Positions 24,196-34,140 of a DNA stretch of 64,000 bases are shown piece after piece. The stretch covers positions 62,001 through 126,000 of the forward strand of contig NZ_CP015637.1 of the NCBI RefSeq assembly GCF_001708445.1, written 5' to 3'. The position numbers were made by a program, and so were the translations under genes. The notes under the pieces are model-generated. The model searched no databases and had not been told where the DNA came from. It was given only the letters and a program-made list of their open reading frames with translations. This DNA comes from Pseudomonas fluorescens. GTDB lineage: Bacteria > Pseudomonadota > Gammaproteobacteria > Pseudomonadales > Pseudomonadaceae. Position 1 is the first letter of the stretch. The number at the start of each line of letters is the position of its first letter.

Positions 24196-25536
24196 TTACG
24201 CGTCCTCATTGGCAGGTTTGATACCGCGATCCGGGCTGACCCAGCGCGCACGCTTCTGGTGCTGGTTGAACAGCACCTTGGGAAAGCTGACCAGCGTGGT
24301 GAACAGGCTGACCAGCCAGAACACCATCGGGTACCACACGGTCCAGAACAGGGTTTTCCACAGGTCCTTTTCGTAGCGCCGGTCAATCATGATGCTCACC
24401 GCAAACTGCACCAGGCACACCATCGCCAGGACCAGGCCGGTAAACGCCGGGGGCACCAGGGATTCCACCGCGATCGCCGGGGGCAGCACGATGAATTTAC
24501 CCACGACCCAGAAGACCACCGAGAGCAGGAAGGTGAAGGCCCAGCCAGTGGACAGGCAGTATTCGAACAACAGCGGCCACAGGTAGCGATGCCGCCACTG
24601 CCAGATGCCCCGGATGTTCTTGAACAGCACTTCGGCGCCGCCCTGAGCCCAGCGCAGACGCTGCTTCCACAGGCCACCGACGGTTTCGGGCATGAGGATC
24701 CAGCACAGTGCGCGCGGCTCGTAGAAGATGCTCCAGTGATCGAGTTGCAGCTTCCAACTGACATCGATGTCCTCGGTGATCATGTCGGTGCTCCAGTAGT
24801 CGATGCGGTCCAGGGCTTTCTTGCGAAACGCCACCACCACGCCGGACACCGTGAAGATCCGCCCGAACACCCGTTGCGTACGCTTGATCAAGCCGATGAT
24901 CGAGGAGAACTCGCCGACCTGCACGCGGCCGATCAAGGTCGAGCGCGTGCGGATACGCGGGTTGCCGGTCACCGCCCCCAGGCGCGGGTTGTCGAGCATC
25001 GGCGCGACCATATAGGCCGCCGCATTTTTATCGAGCAGCGCGTCGCCGTCGATGCACACCAGGTACTCGCTGCGCGCGGCCACCGCGCCCATGCGCAGGG
25101 CCACGGCCTTGCCTTGGTTCTGCGCCAGGTGCAGCACCCGCAGGCGGGGGTGCTCCAGCGCCAGGGCGTCAAGCACCGCGGCGGTGTTGTCCTTGGAGCC
25201 GTCGTTGACGGCGATCACTTCGATGTTCGGGTACAACTGGCCCAGCGCCGCATGGATGGTTTCGGCGGCGTTGTCGCCTTCGTTGTAGCAAGGAATGATG
25301 ATCGAGATCAGCGGGTTGCCGGCCAGGGTCGGCGCCGGTGTGTCTTCTTCCCACGGCCAGTGGCGCTCCCAGTGCAGCCAGAAATACAAGCCGCCGGCGA
25401 TCCACAGCGCCGACATGAACAGCGGGTAGAAAAATACGAAGTCCATCAGGAACTGCCCGGTGACCAGGAAGATCAGGCCCAGGGGCACACCCAACACCAG
25501 TGCCAGTACGAATAACGCCAGGATTCTGTCGAACAT
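24196..25536 (-). CDS. pgaC: Poly-N-acetylglucosamine synthase PgaC
   Basis: A 446-residue processive GT2 glycosyltransferase of the inner membrane that polymerises UDP-GlcNAc into poly-beta-1,6-GlcNAc. The catalytic residues are visible: Asp112 (NDGS), IDGD at residues 162-165, TED at 254-256 and QRLRW at 292-296. Two N-terminal helices and about three C-terminal helices flank the domain. The ATG at 25536 begins two bases after the pgaB stop; longer starts would overlap pgaB and have no better ribosome-binding site. Confidence 0.95.
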   Translation of the reverse strand: MFDRILALFVLALVLGVPLGLIFLVTGQFLMDFVFFYPLFMSALWIAGGLYFWLHWERHWPWEEDTPAPTLAGNPLISIIIPCYNEGDNAAETIHAALGQLYPNIEVIAVNDGSKDNTAAVLDALALEHPRLRVLHLAQNQGKAVALRMGAVAARSEYLVCIDGDALLDKNAAAYMVAPMLDNPRLGAVTGNPRIRTRSTLIGRVQVGEFSSIIGLIKRTQRVFGRIFTVSGVVVAFRKKALDRIDYWSTDMITEDIDVSWKLQLDHWSIFYEPRALCWILMPETVGGLWKQRLRWAQGGAEVLFKNIRGIWQWRHRYLWPLLFEYCLSTGWAFTFLLSVVFWVVGKFIVLPPAIAVESLVPPAFTGLVLAMVCLVQFAVSIMIDRRYEKDLWKTLFWTVWYPMVFWLVSLFTTLVSFPKVLFNQHQKRARWVSPDRGIKPANEDA

Positions 25537-25538
25537 GG

Positions 25539-27536
25539 TCAAGGGTTCCATTGGTTGGAAAGGGCCGGACGCACGGTGTTCAGGTCCGGGGAGTTCTCCA
25601 GGAAGTTGTCCGGGTAGTAACCAAAACTCGTGACCCCCTGGCGTTTGAGCACACCCATCCATTCAGCCATCTGCGCCCCGTCGATATCGGGAGCAGCCTT
25701 GGTGCGCCAGTCTTTGGCTTGCAGTTCGAACACGGTGCGCTCCAGTGCTCCGGGGCGCGCCTTGACCGTGGCGACCAGTTTTTCCAGCCAGGCGTTGGAG
25801 TTCTTCAGCGTCTGGCCTTCCATCAGTGGCATGGCCATGGGCGCGGTCCAGTCGTAGGTCTGGAGGAAATCATCCAGGTTCTGCGCGAACCAGGCTTCGC
25901 TGCCGGGGTTGAGCATCGGCTCGGCGAAGATATTGCGCGCGGTCAGTACCTGCGGCCCACCGACGGCGCGGACCTTGGCGGTCAGTTCGTTGGTGAAGTC
26001 GATCAGGTAGCGGCTCTTGAAGCGCGTCCAGCGTTGCATCACTGCCGGGTCGGCCCGCAGCGCGGCGATGGTGCCGGGCAGGCCATTGGCGGCATAGGCC
26101 TTGAGCGCGGCGGGGCTGGCGTCTTCGAAGTCCGACAGCACCGCGTCGTCGTGGTACAGCACGCCGTCGATGGCATTGTTGCGCGCCAGGTCTTCATAGA
26201 GCTCGCCAATGATCTTGCGCACCTGCGGGTCGAACGGCGACAGGCGCTGGTATTGGTCCGGGTCTGTGCCCACCTTGCCGGTTTCCGGGTCCCAGCGCGT
26301 TACGCGGGGCAGCTTGGGATCGAGGGCAAAACTCAACACCGGCATCCACGCATACACGGCGGCATGGGCACGGGTGTGCAACTGCCAGGAGACGCGGTTG
26401 AACAGGTCGGCGCGCACCGGCAAGTGACGGTTGGGGAAATACAGCTCGTGCACCAGGCCATCACCCTTGGGGTCGGCGAAGGCTTGCAGGAACACCGTCC
26501 CCGCGCCCATGTCCACTACACGCTGCACCAACTGGTCGAGGTTGCGCGCCTGTTGGGCCGGGTCCGGGTCGTAGACGTTGTCCAGGTCCACATGCAGCAC
26601 CCGCAGCGGCGCAGGGGCCTGTACCGCGACGATGCTGTTGGCGAAATGTTCGCCGTCCGGGTCGGAGGCCACCAGGAAGCGCGGGCTGTTCATCAGCTTG
26701 CCGAGGTCGTCGAGGCCATCGTCCAGGGTCAGCGCCATCTGGTAACCCTGCTCGCCAACGACCGCCAGCGAGATGCCCTTGGCCGCACCATACGGCCATA
26801 CCCATACCCGTGGTTTCTTGCCGGTCACGGTCTGGATCTTGTTGGAGATCGCCACCACATCCGCCCGCATCCGCGCCTCGAACTGCGCTGGGGTTTCATA
26901 GCGGCCCGTGGCCGGGTCATAGCGTAGCGAGGTCGCCGCCGGTTCCAGGTTGCCCTGGGGGTTGGCCAGGATCCCGGTGTGACTGGCATCGGTATGCGCG
27001 GCGATTTCCACCAGGCCCGATTGCGACACTTCGCGGATCTGCTGCCAGGTGAGGAACTCGCCCCGTGGGCGTGGTGAGCCGGCGAAGTCCACCGGCTTGT
27101 TCATCGGTGTGTCGATCCAATAGCCCACCGGCGCCAGCAAGGCCGGCCAGCGATAGGCGCGCAGGATCGGCATCACGCGGGTGTAGAAGCTGGAATAGCC
27201 GTCATCGAAACTGAGCATGATGGCTTTGGGCGGCAACGGTGTTCCACCACGGCGGGCAGTCAGGATCTGGTCGACGCTGACCGCCTGGTAGCCGTTCTCG
27301 CGCAGCCAGGCCAACTGTTCGATCAAACGCTCGGTGCGCACCGCGACCACCGCCTGGTCGGGGTCGCGATCCTCGACGTCGTGGTAGGCGATGCCCAGGA
27401 AATGGTTTTTCGGCCACGGCGCTTCATTGGCCGGGGTCGGCCGCTCGGCGGGTGGAGTGAATGGCGCGGGTTGCTGGGCGCAGGCACTGGCCAGCAATAC
27501 ACCCAGGACCAACAAGCAACGGCTGAGGACGGTCAT
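25539..27536 (-). CDS. pgaB: PNAG N-deacetylase lipoprotein PgaB
   Basis: A 665-residue outer-membrane lipoprotein that partially de-N-acetylates PNAG before export. The lipobox LASAC places the lipidated Cys at residue 19. The CE4 deacetylase domain has the metal-site residues Asp112 (SFDDGYS), His181 and His186 (HTDASH). The C-terminal half (about residues 310-665) is the hydrolase-like PNAG-binding domain ([28 protein letters not shown]). It is 12 bases downstream of pgaA. Confidence 0.95.
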   Translation of the reverse strand: MTVLSRCLLVLGVLLASACAQQPAPFTPPAERPTPANEAPWPKNHFLGIAYHDVEDRDPDQAVVAVRTERLIEQLAWLRENGYQAVSVDQILTARRGGTPLPPKAIMLSFDDGYSSFYTRVMPILRAYRWPALLAPVGYWIDTPMNKPVDFAGSPRPRGEFLTWQQIREVSQSGLVEIAAHTDASHTGILANPQGNLEPAATSLRYDPATGRYETPAQFEARMRADVVAISNKIQTVTGKKPRVWVWPYGAAKGISLAVVGEQGYQMALTLDDGLDDLGKLMNSPRFLVASDPDGEHFANSIVAVQAPAPLRVLHVDLDNVYDPDPAQQARNLDQLVQRVVDMGAGTVFLQAFADPKGDGLVHELYFPNRHLPVRADLFNRVSWQLHTRAHAAVYAWMPVLSFALDPKLPRVTRWDPETGKVGTDPDQYQRLSPFDPQVRKIIGELYEDLARNNAIDGVLYHDDAVLSDFEDASPAALKAYAANGLPGTIAALRADPAVMQRWTRFKSRYLIDFTNELTAKVRAVGGPQVLTARNIFAEPMLNPGSEAWFAQNLDDFLQTYDWTAPMAMPLMEGQTLKNSNAWLEKLVATVKARPGALERTVFELQAKDWRTKAAPDIDGAQMAEWMGVLKRQGVTSFGYYPDNFLENSPDLNTVRPALSNQWNP

Positions 27537-27548
27537 GGTCAGGCTCTT

Positions 27549-30029
27549 CTAGAAACGGTAAGTGAGGTCGACGAGCAGGCGCAGATCGCGTTCGCGCTCA
27601 CCGTCGTAAGGGCGGCTGATCAGGCTCAGGTTGGCGCCGGCTTCCAGGACATCGTTCCAGCGAAAGCGTTGGCCATAGCCCACCAGACCGATGCCACCGG
27701 TGGAATAATCCCGCTGGCTATACGTACCCGCACCGACCTGGAACTGCTGACTCCACTGGGTCTCGTAGCGGTGATAGAGCACATGGTTGATGTTGAGGAC
27801 GGGCAACACGGTGAAATCCGACTTCGGGTTGAAGTACACCGTGTCTTCCTTGCTGTTGCGGCTGGCGCCGACTTCCAGGCCCAGGTCCACTTGCACTTTT
27901 GGCGAGCTGTAGAGGCCTTCGCGGCCGCTGAGCAAGGCTTCGACCCGGTCGTTGCCGTCGCTGAAATGGGACGGGCTGAGGGTCAGTTTCCATTCGCGGC
28001 TTTCGTTGGCGCGCCAGCGGATAAACCCGCTGCCGCCATTGGCCGTGACCCCGTCATTCAACGCGCGCAACGGCGTGGTGCTCAGCAGGTAGCCGAGGCT
28101 GCCGCCGTATTGCCAATTGTCGTTGATGTCGCGGGCAATCGAGATCGCGGCGCCTTGTTTGGAACCATCGCCGTAGGAATGGTTGGAGACCTCGGCTTCG
28201 ATGGTCATGTCACGGGTACGCCGCTCTACCCCCACGCGCTGCCAACGGTGCTGGCCGGTGCCTTCGCTGAAGTCGGCGGTGGCATAGCCGGCGCCGGCGA
28301 ACAGGCGCCAGTCTTCGTCGATGGGCGGGGTGTAGATCACACTTTCAATGCCCCAGTCACGGCTGCCGGACACCGCGCCGGCGTCTTGGTTGTTGCCGCC
28401 GCCGTAGCTTTTCCCGGTGTAGGCCTCGACCCGCAGCTCAGCCATGTCGTGCACGTCCCGCAGGCGGCTGAGGCGTTGCACCTGGCGGCTGTCCGGGTTG
28501 CGGGCCAGCACGTCATCGGTCAGCACATCCATCTGCCGCCACTCTTGCAGGTCCATGGCGGTATAGGCCTGGGACACTTCCAGGCTGATATCTCGTGGCG
28601 CCTGGGACTCGGTTTCCTTGAGGGCACTCTCGGACCGGCGCGGCCAATCCCGGGCCCGGTACATATTGGCTTGGGCCAGTTGAAGGCTGACGTTGCCCGG
28701 GGCTTTTCGCACCAGCGCTTCAAGGCCGGCTTCGCTGCCAGGCAGATCATTGCTGTAGGTGCCCGCCTGGGCCGCCAGTTGCTGCGCGTCCATCCAGCTG
28801 TCGTTGGGGTTGCCGATGGGCAAGCCCTTGAGTTCTTCACGGGGGTTCTCGCTCTTGGCCAGATTGTCGGCGACTTCACGCGCATCCAGCGCTCTGTCGC
28901 TTTCCACCAGGGCATAGAACAGCGCCGTACTGTCTTCGACGCGGTCGGCCGGGTCAGCATCCGGCGCGGCCAGCGCCTGGCGATACAGCGGCTCGGCCTT
29001 TTCCGGCTGGCGCTGGTCAAGGTAAGAGGCGGCCACCCAACGCACGGCGTAGGTCGGCAATTGCACGCCTTCGCCTTTAAGGGTTTCGTATTCGCGAATT
29101 GCCTCGGCGGTGCGTGCCCGCGCCTTGAGTGCGCCCAGGCGGTCGATGCGCCAGCGCACCACGTCGTCGTGGGCAGTGGGGTCAGGGGTCCAGCGTGTGA
29201 GCAGCTTGTCGTAGTCCTGGAGCGCACGGTCTGCGATGACGTAGCGCTCTTGTTCGGAGCGAGTGGCGAACTCGGCCATGCGCACGCGTTCAGCGGCAAG
29301 GTCGCCCTCCAGGCGACGCTGGGTTACCGCGTCGAGCAGGCCGGGGCGTTGGGCCGACAGGCGTAAGGCGGGTTCAGGCAGACGGGCCTTTTGCAGGGCG
29401 ACGATGTACTCGCGGGCGACGTCAGGTTTGTCGCTGGCGCGGATAAAAGCCTGGTCGAACTCAAACAACGCGTCGTAATTCAGCCCCGCGCGAGCCAACG
29501 CATAACCCAGGGCCATGCGTCGGGTGGGGTCGTCGGGTTTGGCGGCCACCAGCGCGCGGATGCGTTGCACGGCCTCACTGGCTTGGCCGCCGTCGGCCTG
29601 GGCCAGGGCCAGGCCCAGTTGCAGGTCGATATTGTTCGGTTCACGCAGCAGCGCTTGGCGATACACCGCTTCGGCCCGTGCCCACTGCCGCTGGTTGCGA
29701 TAAGTGCGGGCGACGGTGGCGAGTGCCTGGGTGGTCAGGTTGCGATGTTGCCCCTGAGCCTCATACACCTGCAGCACTTCGGCGTCCTGGCCGGCCCAAC
29801 CGGCGATCACCAGGTGGTCGCTGACCTGGCCCGGCGTCTGGCGCTCGGAGGACAATTGACGCAGTTGGTTGAGGGCGGGGCTGAAGTTGCCGTTGCGCGC
29901 CTGGATGATCAGGGCGTCATAGGCCGGATCGGCCATGGCGAGGGTGGGCATCAGCAATTGGCTGCACAAGGCGACCCCGATGAGCAGTCGCAACCGGCCT
30001 GATGCACTGAGAGGGAGGTTTCGCAACAT
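27549..30029 (-). CDS. pgaA: PNAG export outer-membrane porin PgaA
   Basis: An 826-residue outer-membrane protein with an N-terminal signal peptide (cleavage near LAMA), a long periplasmic TPR superhelix (about residues 30-510) and a C-terminal beta-barrel (about 530-826, alternating hydrophobic strands ending in LLVDLTYRF). PgaA is the pore for PNAG. The terminal phenylalanine is typical for BAM recognition. The ATG at 30029 is preceded by AAGGA; the GTG at 30050 is less likely. It is the first gene of the operon. A near-perfect 26-base dyad lies about 135 bases upstream. Confidence 0.94.
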   Translation of the reverse strand: MLRNLPLSASGRLRLLIGVALCSQLLMPTLAMADPAYDALIIQARNGNFSPALNQLRQLSSERQTPGQVSDHLVIAGWAGQDAEVLQVYEAQGQHRNLTTQALATVARTYRNQRQWARAEAVYRQALLREPNNIDLQLGLALAQADGGQASEAVQRIRALVAAKPDDPTRRMALGYALARAGLNYDALFEFDQAFIRASDKPDVAREYIVALQKARLPEPALRLSAQRPGLLDAVTQRRLEGDLAAERVRMAEFATRSEQERYVIADRALQDYDKLLTRWTPDPTAHDDVVRWRIDRLGALKARARTAEAIREYETLKGEGVQLPTYAVRWVAASYLDQRQPEKAEPLYRQALAAPDADPADRVEDSTALFYALVESDRALDAREVADNLAKSENPREELKGLPIGNPNDSWMDAQQLAAQAGTYSNDLPGSEAGLEALVRKAPGNVSLQLAQANMYRARDWPRRSESALKETESQAPRDISLEVSQAYTAMDLQEWRQMDVLTDDVLARNPDSRQVQRLSRLRDVHDMAELRVEAYTGKSYGGGNNQDAGAVSGSRDWGIESVIYTPPIDEDWRLFAGAGYATADFSEGTGQHRWQRVGVERRTRDMTIEAEVSNHSYGDGSKQGAAISIARDINDNWQYGGSLGYLLSTTPLRALNDGVTANGGSGFIRWRANESREWKLTLSPSHFSDGNDRVEALLSGREGLYSSPKVQVDLGLEVGASRNSKEDTVYFNPKSDFTVLPVLNINHVLYHRYETQWSQQFQVGAGTYSQRDYSTGGIGLVGYGQRFRWNDVLEAGANLSLISRPYDGERERDLRLLVDLTYRF

Positions 30030-30162
30030 ATCGTGAGCTTCCTTACACACGGAAAGCTTTAACGATAGGTGGTCCTGAGCGATTTGCTTCAGGTTGTCGG
30101 CGTCTTATGACCCGGCCTAGCTTTCCTGTCGCAACTATCGCCGAGGTGCGTACGAAAAAGGT

Positions 30163-30188
30163 CAATTCAGAACAATTGTTCAGAATTG
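30163..30188. promoter_or_regulatory. Candidate operator: 26-base dyad upstream of pga
   Basis: Twelve of thirteen base pairs match around the perfect core gaacaattgttc, with caattc and gaattg outer arms. It lies about 135 bases upstream of the pgaA start, a normal place for a dimeric regulator. The identity of the regulator is unknown. Confidence 0.5.
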
Positions 30189-30210
30189 CCATGCCCGGCG
30201 TAAATGTGAA

Positions 30211-30301
30211 TGTGGGAGCGGACTTACCTGCGAAAAGGAGGTATCAACCGGCATCTACGCCGGCTGCTTGACTCCCTGCCGCGGGCACTCCCGCTCCCAC
30301 A
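30211..30301. repeat. Palindromic repeat (tgtgggagcgg type)
   Basis: Inverted ends tgtgggagcgg and ccgctcccaca enclose about 70 bases with an inner hairpin (gccggcatctacgccggc region). It is related in its ends to REP sequences and sits downstream of the DUF945 gene, between it and pgaA. Confidence 0.7.
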
Positions 30302-30331
30302 CTGTTTATTTCAGACTGGTGTAAAAAATAC

Positions 30332-31828
30332 TTACTGCGCGCCGCTCATCGCACCGACTTTTGCCATCACAAACCCGATGAATTGTTCGACGGTCATTTT
30401 CTGGCCGTTGAAGGTCACTTCATTGTTGGCGTAGTGCAGCTTGGACACCACGTCGCTGCCTACCAGGGTGGCGAGCTGAGTGCCAACCGCCATGCCGCTG
30501 ACCATCTCGGACGCCATCTGGGATTGCTGCTCGATGGCTTGAGGATCGGTCACGCCACCCAACTGCGCCTGCAACGCGGAAACGTCGGCGATCATCGGCT
30601 TGGACAAGGTCAGGTTGGCATCCAGCTGCGAGACCATCTGCTTGCCCAGCTCAACCGGTGGCAGCTCCATGGAGGAAGGCTTGGCCAGGTCCAGCACCAG
30701 GTTGAATTTGCTTTCGCCGTGGGTGGTTTTCAGGGACAGGTTTTCCAACGCGAGATGGGGCTTGGCGGCCAGTACCTGGTTGACGTTCGCCTCGGCCAGG
30801 GCCTGCTCGGCTTCGCTCAGTTGCAGCTCAGGTGTGGGTTGGCCCGCTGCGGCAGCGGCTTGCACCGGCTGCATCTTGTCCTGGTAGAGCTTGGTCAGCG
30901 CCAGCATGGCCGGGATGTCGACATTCTTCATGCTCAGGGCCATGGCCGCCGAGCCCACGGGTTTGCCCTGGTAACCGATCTCGTCGATCTTGTAGTCGAC
31001 ACGGCCGGCCAGGTTGTTGTCCTTGGTTTCGCTGGAGTCTTTCTGCTCGAAGCCTTTGACGGTCAGCACGGCTTTCTGCGGGCCGAAGGTGAACTTGCTG
31101 TCGGTCAGCTCAACGGTGTTTTGCCCGGTGTAGAAGCCAAAGGTGGATTTTTCCAGGTTGCTGGCGATGGTCAGGCCAGCCAGTTCGGCCTCGAAGGCGT
31201 CACCCTTGGCATCGACCGCTGCGATTTTGAGGCTGTTCATGAAGCCGTCGGCCTTGACCTTCTGGCCTTCGGCGGTGCTGTCGAAGTTCATGTTGGCGCC
31301 GGAGAAGCTCACCGAAGACTTGTCGTCCTTGAACGCCAGGGGCAGCAATTCGATGTTGCCGTTGACCGAGCGGCTGTAGCCGATATTGGCCACGCCTTTA
31401 AGCGGCGACACGTCTTTGGCGGCGGCGAACCATTTCTCGGTGGTGGCGTTCTTTTCCAGTTCGTAGTGACTGGTGGCCATGACCGGCAGCCATTTGAGCG
31501 TGACCAGGCGCGAGATCGGCAGCGGGCCGTGTTCGATATGGTCGACGAAGAGCAATTCGGGGTTGGGGTTTTCTTCGCCAAACACCGAGCCTTGGCCCTT
31601 CAGGCGGTAGTGCGCGGTGCTGCTGAACACGCCACGCTCCAGGGACACCAGCTCCAGGGCCACGGTGCCGTCGACGCCAGCCATGGAGCGCTGCAGTTCC
31701 TTGTTGGCGTCCTGCACCGCCGTTTGCAGCACCGGCTCCAACTGTTTACCGGTGTACCAGGCGCCGCCTGCACTGACGACGCCAACGGCGACCACAAAAC
31801 CCAAAAGAACGACTGCTGGCTTATTCAT
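30332..31828 (-). CDS. YdgA family protein (DUF945)
   Basis: A 498-residue DUF945/YdgA protein with one N-terminal membrane helix (MNKPAVVLLGFVVAVGVVSA) and a long periplasmic domain rich in beta strands. The segment GGAWYTGKQLEP is typical of the family's start, followed by LERGVFSSTAHYRL. Its role is not established; related proteins affect motility or surface properties. It ends inside the pga upstream region and is transcribed in the same direction as pga, but the repeat and 300 bases argue for a separate unit. Confidence 0.87.
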   Translation of the reverse strand: MNKPAVVLLGFVVAVGVVSAGGAWYTGKQLEPVLQTAVQDANKELQRSMAGVDGTVALELVSLERGVFSSTAHYRLKGQGSVFGEENPNPELLFVDHIEHGPLPISRLVTLKWLPVMATSHYELEKNATTEKWFAAAKDVSPLKGVANIGYSRSVNGNIELLPLAFKDDKSSVSFSGANMNFDSTAEGQKVKADGFMNSLKIAAVDAKGDAFEAELAGLTIASNLEKSTFGFYTGQNTVELTDSKFTFGPQKAVLTVKGFEQKDSSETKDNNLAGRVDYKIDEIGYQGKPVGSAAMALSMKNVDIPAMLALTKLYQDKMQPVQAAAAAGQPTPELQLSEAEQALAEANVNQVLAAKPHLALENLSLKTTHGESKFNLVLDLAKPSSMELPPVELGKQMVSQLDANLTLSKPMIADVSALQAQLGGVTDPQAIEQQSQMASEMVSGMAVGTQLATLVGSDVVSKLHYANNEVTFNGQKMTVEQFIGFVMAKVGAMSGAQ

Positions 31829-31978
31829 GAAGTGACCTGATCAAATCCTGTGAGAAGTGGGCTGTCTTCCTTGAACCCCGAGTGAGGTTGGCTCAAGCCC
31901 GCCGAAAAGCGGGGGGAAGATTAGCACTGGCGGCCGCGAACGGCCCAGCTTTTCAGAGGGGTAAGGTCGGCACTTGGT

Positions 31979-32611
31979 TCACGAGTACTCCAACTCGATT
32001 TCATCCAACTGGTGGTCAAAACTCTTCAGGCGCGCTGTCCAGGTGTACACCAGCACCTCGAATTCACGGTGAATCACCGCATTGCCGGGGGTGTCGGACT
32101 TGGGGTCGCAGAAGTCCAACTGATAGCGCTCCCGGGCCATCTGCGTGGCGACATCGGACAATTCCCGCGCGTTATTCAGCCAGTGCCTACCCTCGTCTAC
32201 CTGCCGGTCGAGCAGCACACATTGTTTCTTCAGGATTTCGAGGCTTTTTTCCAGAGGCGTGCCGGTGAGGTCTCCCATGACTTCCTGGAAAGTACGCCCG
32301 GGCTGCCAGTAGCTGCCCCAGAAATAGCGGTCGAACACGGTTTCGACACGGCGCAGGGCGACCTTGGTGTCCCAGATTGCAACCCGGGTCTTGCCCTGTT
32401 CGAGGAGTTTTTTCTTCACTCGTTGGTTCTGGTAGGACGCCCAGGCCACCACGCCGATGGACAAGGTGCCGATGACCAGGCAGGCACTGTCGAGAAACAC
32501 CATGGCCTTGTCGAGTTGATGGGCGAGCATGACGCCGTAGAAATACGCGGCCGATAACAACACCAGTGCGAAAAGCACGCACCAGAAAGCGGGAGCATAA
32601 GGGTTTTTCAT
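31979..32611 (-). CDS. Two-helix membrane protein of unknown function
   Basis: A 210-residue protein with two adjacent N-terminal membrane helices (about residues 8-28 and 40-61) and a cytoplasmic, charged, mainly helical tail (QNQRVKKKLLEQGKTRVAIW onward) ending in HQLDEIELEYS. No known domain was recognised. The helix-pair-plus-coiled-tail layout resembles small phage-type or stress-related membrane proteins, but this is not diagnostic. The ATG at 32611 has GGGGA upstream. It is isolated, about 80 bases from the OMF gene and 150 from the DUF945 gene, both on the same strand. Confidence 0.7.
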   Translation of the reverse strand: MKNPYAPAFWCVLFALVLLSAAYFYGVMLAHQLDKAMVFLDSACLVIGTLSIGVVAWASYQNQRVKKKLLEQGKTRVAIWDTKVALRRVETVFDRYFWGSYWQPGRTFQEVMGDLTGTPLEKSLEILKKQCVLLDRQVDEGRHWLNNARELSDVATQMARERYQLDFCDPKSDTPGNAVIHREFEVLVYTWTARLKSFDHQLDEIELEYS

Positions 32612-32691
32612 TATTGGAATCCCCATGAGCAAACGCGAGCAGTGTCAGGGGAGCGTCACCGCGCTCCACCTGACAAAGCATAGTCATTCGC

Positions 32692-34140
32692 TCAGGGTTT
32701 GCTGGCCTGTGAGGCTTGCGTTCGTCCGCTTTCCCAGCCGCCGCCCAGGGCCAGGAACAGATCGATCTGGCTCATGGCAACCTGGGTGTTCGCCGCCGCC
32801 AGTTGCGCGCGCATCGCGGTGTAGGTGCGGGTGGCTTGCAGGTCGGCGAGGAACGATTCGCGGCCGGCCTTGAAGAACCGGTGGGTCTGGTCCGCAGCCT
32901 CTTGGGCAGAGTGCTCGGCGTCAGCCAACGCCTCGCGCCGCTGCAAGACGGCGGTGTATTGCGCCAGGCCGGTCTGGGTTTCACGGATGGCGTTGAGCAC
33001 CACGCCGTCGAAATGCGCCAGGGCGCCCTGGGTCGCGGCTTCGGCCTCGTGGATGCGCGCACGGGCGCCGTTGGTCGGCACCGTCCAGCTGATCATCGGG
33101 CCGAAGCCCCAGCGGTTGGTCGCGGGCTGGCCGAGGTTGTCGAGCAGGCCCACGGTGCCCACCGTGGCGCCGATGGCGATGTCCGGGTACAACGCGCCGG
33201 TGGCCACGCCGATACGCGCGGTGGCGGCGGCCAGTTGGCGTTCGGCCTGGCGCACGTCGGGGCGACGCTTAAGCAGTGCCGCACCATCGCCCACCGGTAA
33301 CAATTGAGCGATGTGCGGCAGCTGGGCGCAGGTGCCGGTACCCGCCGGCAGTTGGTCCACGGGCTTGGCCAGCAGCATCGACAGGCGGAACAGCCCGGCC
33401 TGGCGCGCCGCTTCGTAGCGCGGCATGTCGGCGCGCAAGGATTTGTACTCGGTTTGCGAACGGGTGACCTGGGTTTCATCGCCACGGCCCGCGTCGCGCA
33501 GGCGTTGGGTCAGCTGGGTGCTCTGGGCTTGCAGGTCCAGGGACTCGTTGGCAATCGCCAGCTCTTCGTTGGCCGCGCAGACCTGGGTGTAGGAGCGCAC
33601 CACATCGGCCACCAGGGTGATGCGCGCAATATCCACGGCGGCCTGGGCCGCATCGGCGCTGGCCTGGGCGCTTTCGATGCCACGTTGCAAGGTGCCGAAC
33701 AGATCGAATTGATACGAGGTGGTAATGCCTACGCTGCCGATGTTATCCACCGGCACTTTGTCTGCCTGCAAAAACGCTTCGCCGGATTCCTGCAGGCGCT
33801 GCACCTCGGCCTTGGCGCCGGCACTCCAGCCGCCGGCGGACTCAGCCTGTTGGGTCTGATAACGCGAACGCTGCAGGTTGGCGGCAGCCACGCGCAGGTC
33901 GGTGTTGGAGGCCATGGCCTGGCGCACCAACTCATCCAGGCGCGGGTCTTGGTACAGCTTCCACCAGTCCGCCGGCACCGGCGCCGACACCACGTTGTTG
34001 CCCTCCCCCAACAGTTGCCCTTGCAGGTCACCACGGTTGATGGCGGCCTTGTCCGGCAGTTGGTAATCCGGGCCGACCACCTGGCACGCCGACAGCAATA
34101 CACCCAGCCCCGCGGTGGCCAACAGCGCCGCCGGTTTCAT
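32692..34140 (-). CDS. NodT-type outer-membrane efflux lipoprotein
   Basis: A 482-residue outer-membrane factor of the NodT/OprM lipoprotein family that forms the TolC-like exit duct of a tripartite pump. The lipobox LLSAC gives the lipidated Cys19, followed by QVVGPDY. Two OEP repeats are visible, with RRPDVRQAERQLAAATARIG in the second. It is the last gene of the marR-FUSC-DUF1656-HlyD-OMF operon and overlaps the adaptor gene by four bases. Confidence 0.94.
   Translation of the reverse strand: MKPAALLATAGLGVLLSACQVVGPDYQLPDKAAINRGDLQGQLLGEGNNVVSAPVPADWWKLYQDPRLDELVRQAMASNTDLRVAAANLQRSRYQTQQAESAGGWSAGAKAEVQRLQESGEAFLQADKVPVDNIGSVGITTSYQFDLFGTLQRGIESAQASADAAQAAVDIARITLVADVVRSYTQVCAANEELAIANESLDLQAQSTQLTQRLRDAGRGDETQVTRSQTEYKSLRADMPRYEAARQAGLFRLSMLLAKPVDQLPAGTGTCAQLPHIAQLLPVGDGAALLKRRPDVRQAERQLAAATARIGVATGALYPDIAIGATVGTVGLLDNLGQPATNRWGFGPMISWTVPTNGARARIHEAEAATQGALAHFDGVVLNAIRETQTGLAQYTAVLQRREALADAEHSAQEAADQTHRFFKAGRESFLADLQATRTYTAMRAQLAAANTQVAMSQIDLFLALGGGWESGRTQASQASKP

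Larger units (their letters stand above)
30030..30331. other. Intergenic region upstream of pgaA
   Basis: About 300 bases without a gene. It holds the pga control region with a 26-base dyad (30163-30188) and a long palindromic repeat (30211-30301) just after the DUF945 gene. Confidence 0.65.

Noticed and set aside
27381..29366. 661-codon plus-strand open frame opposite pgaA and pgaB
   Set aside because: Antisense shadow; PgaA and PgaB motifs on the other strand explain the sequence.
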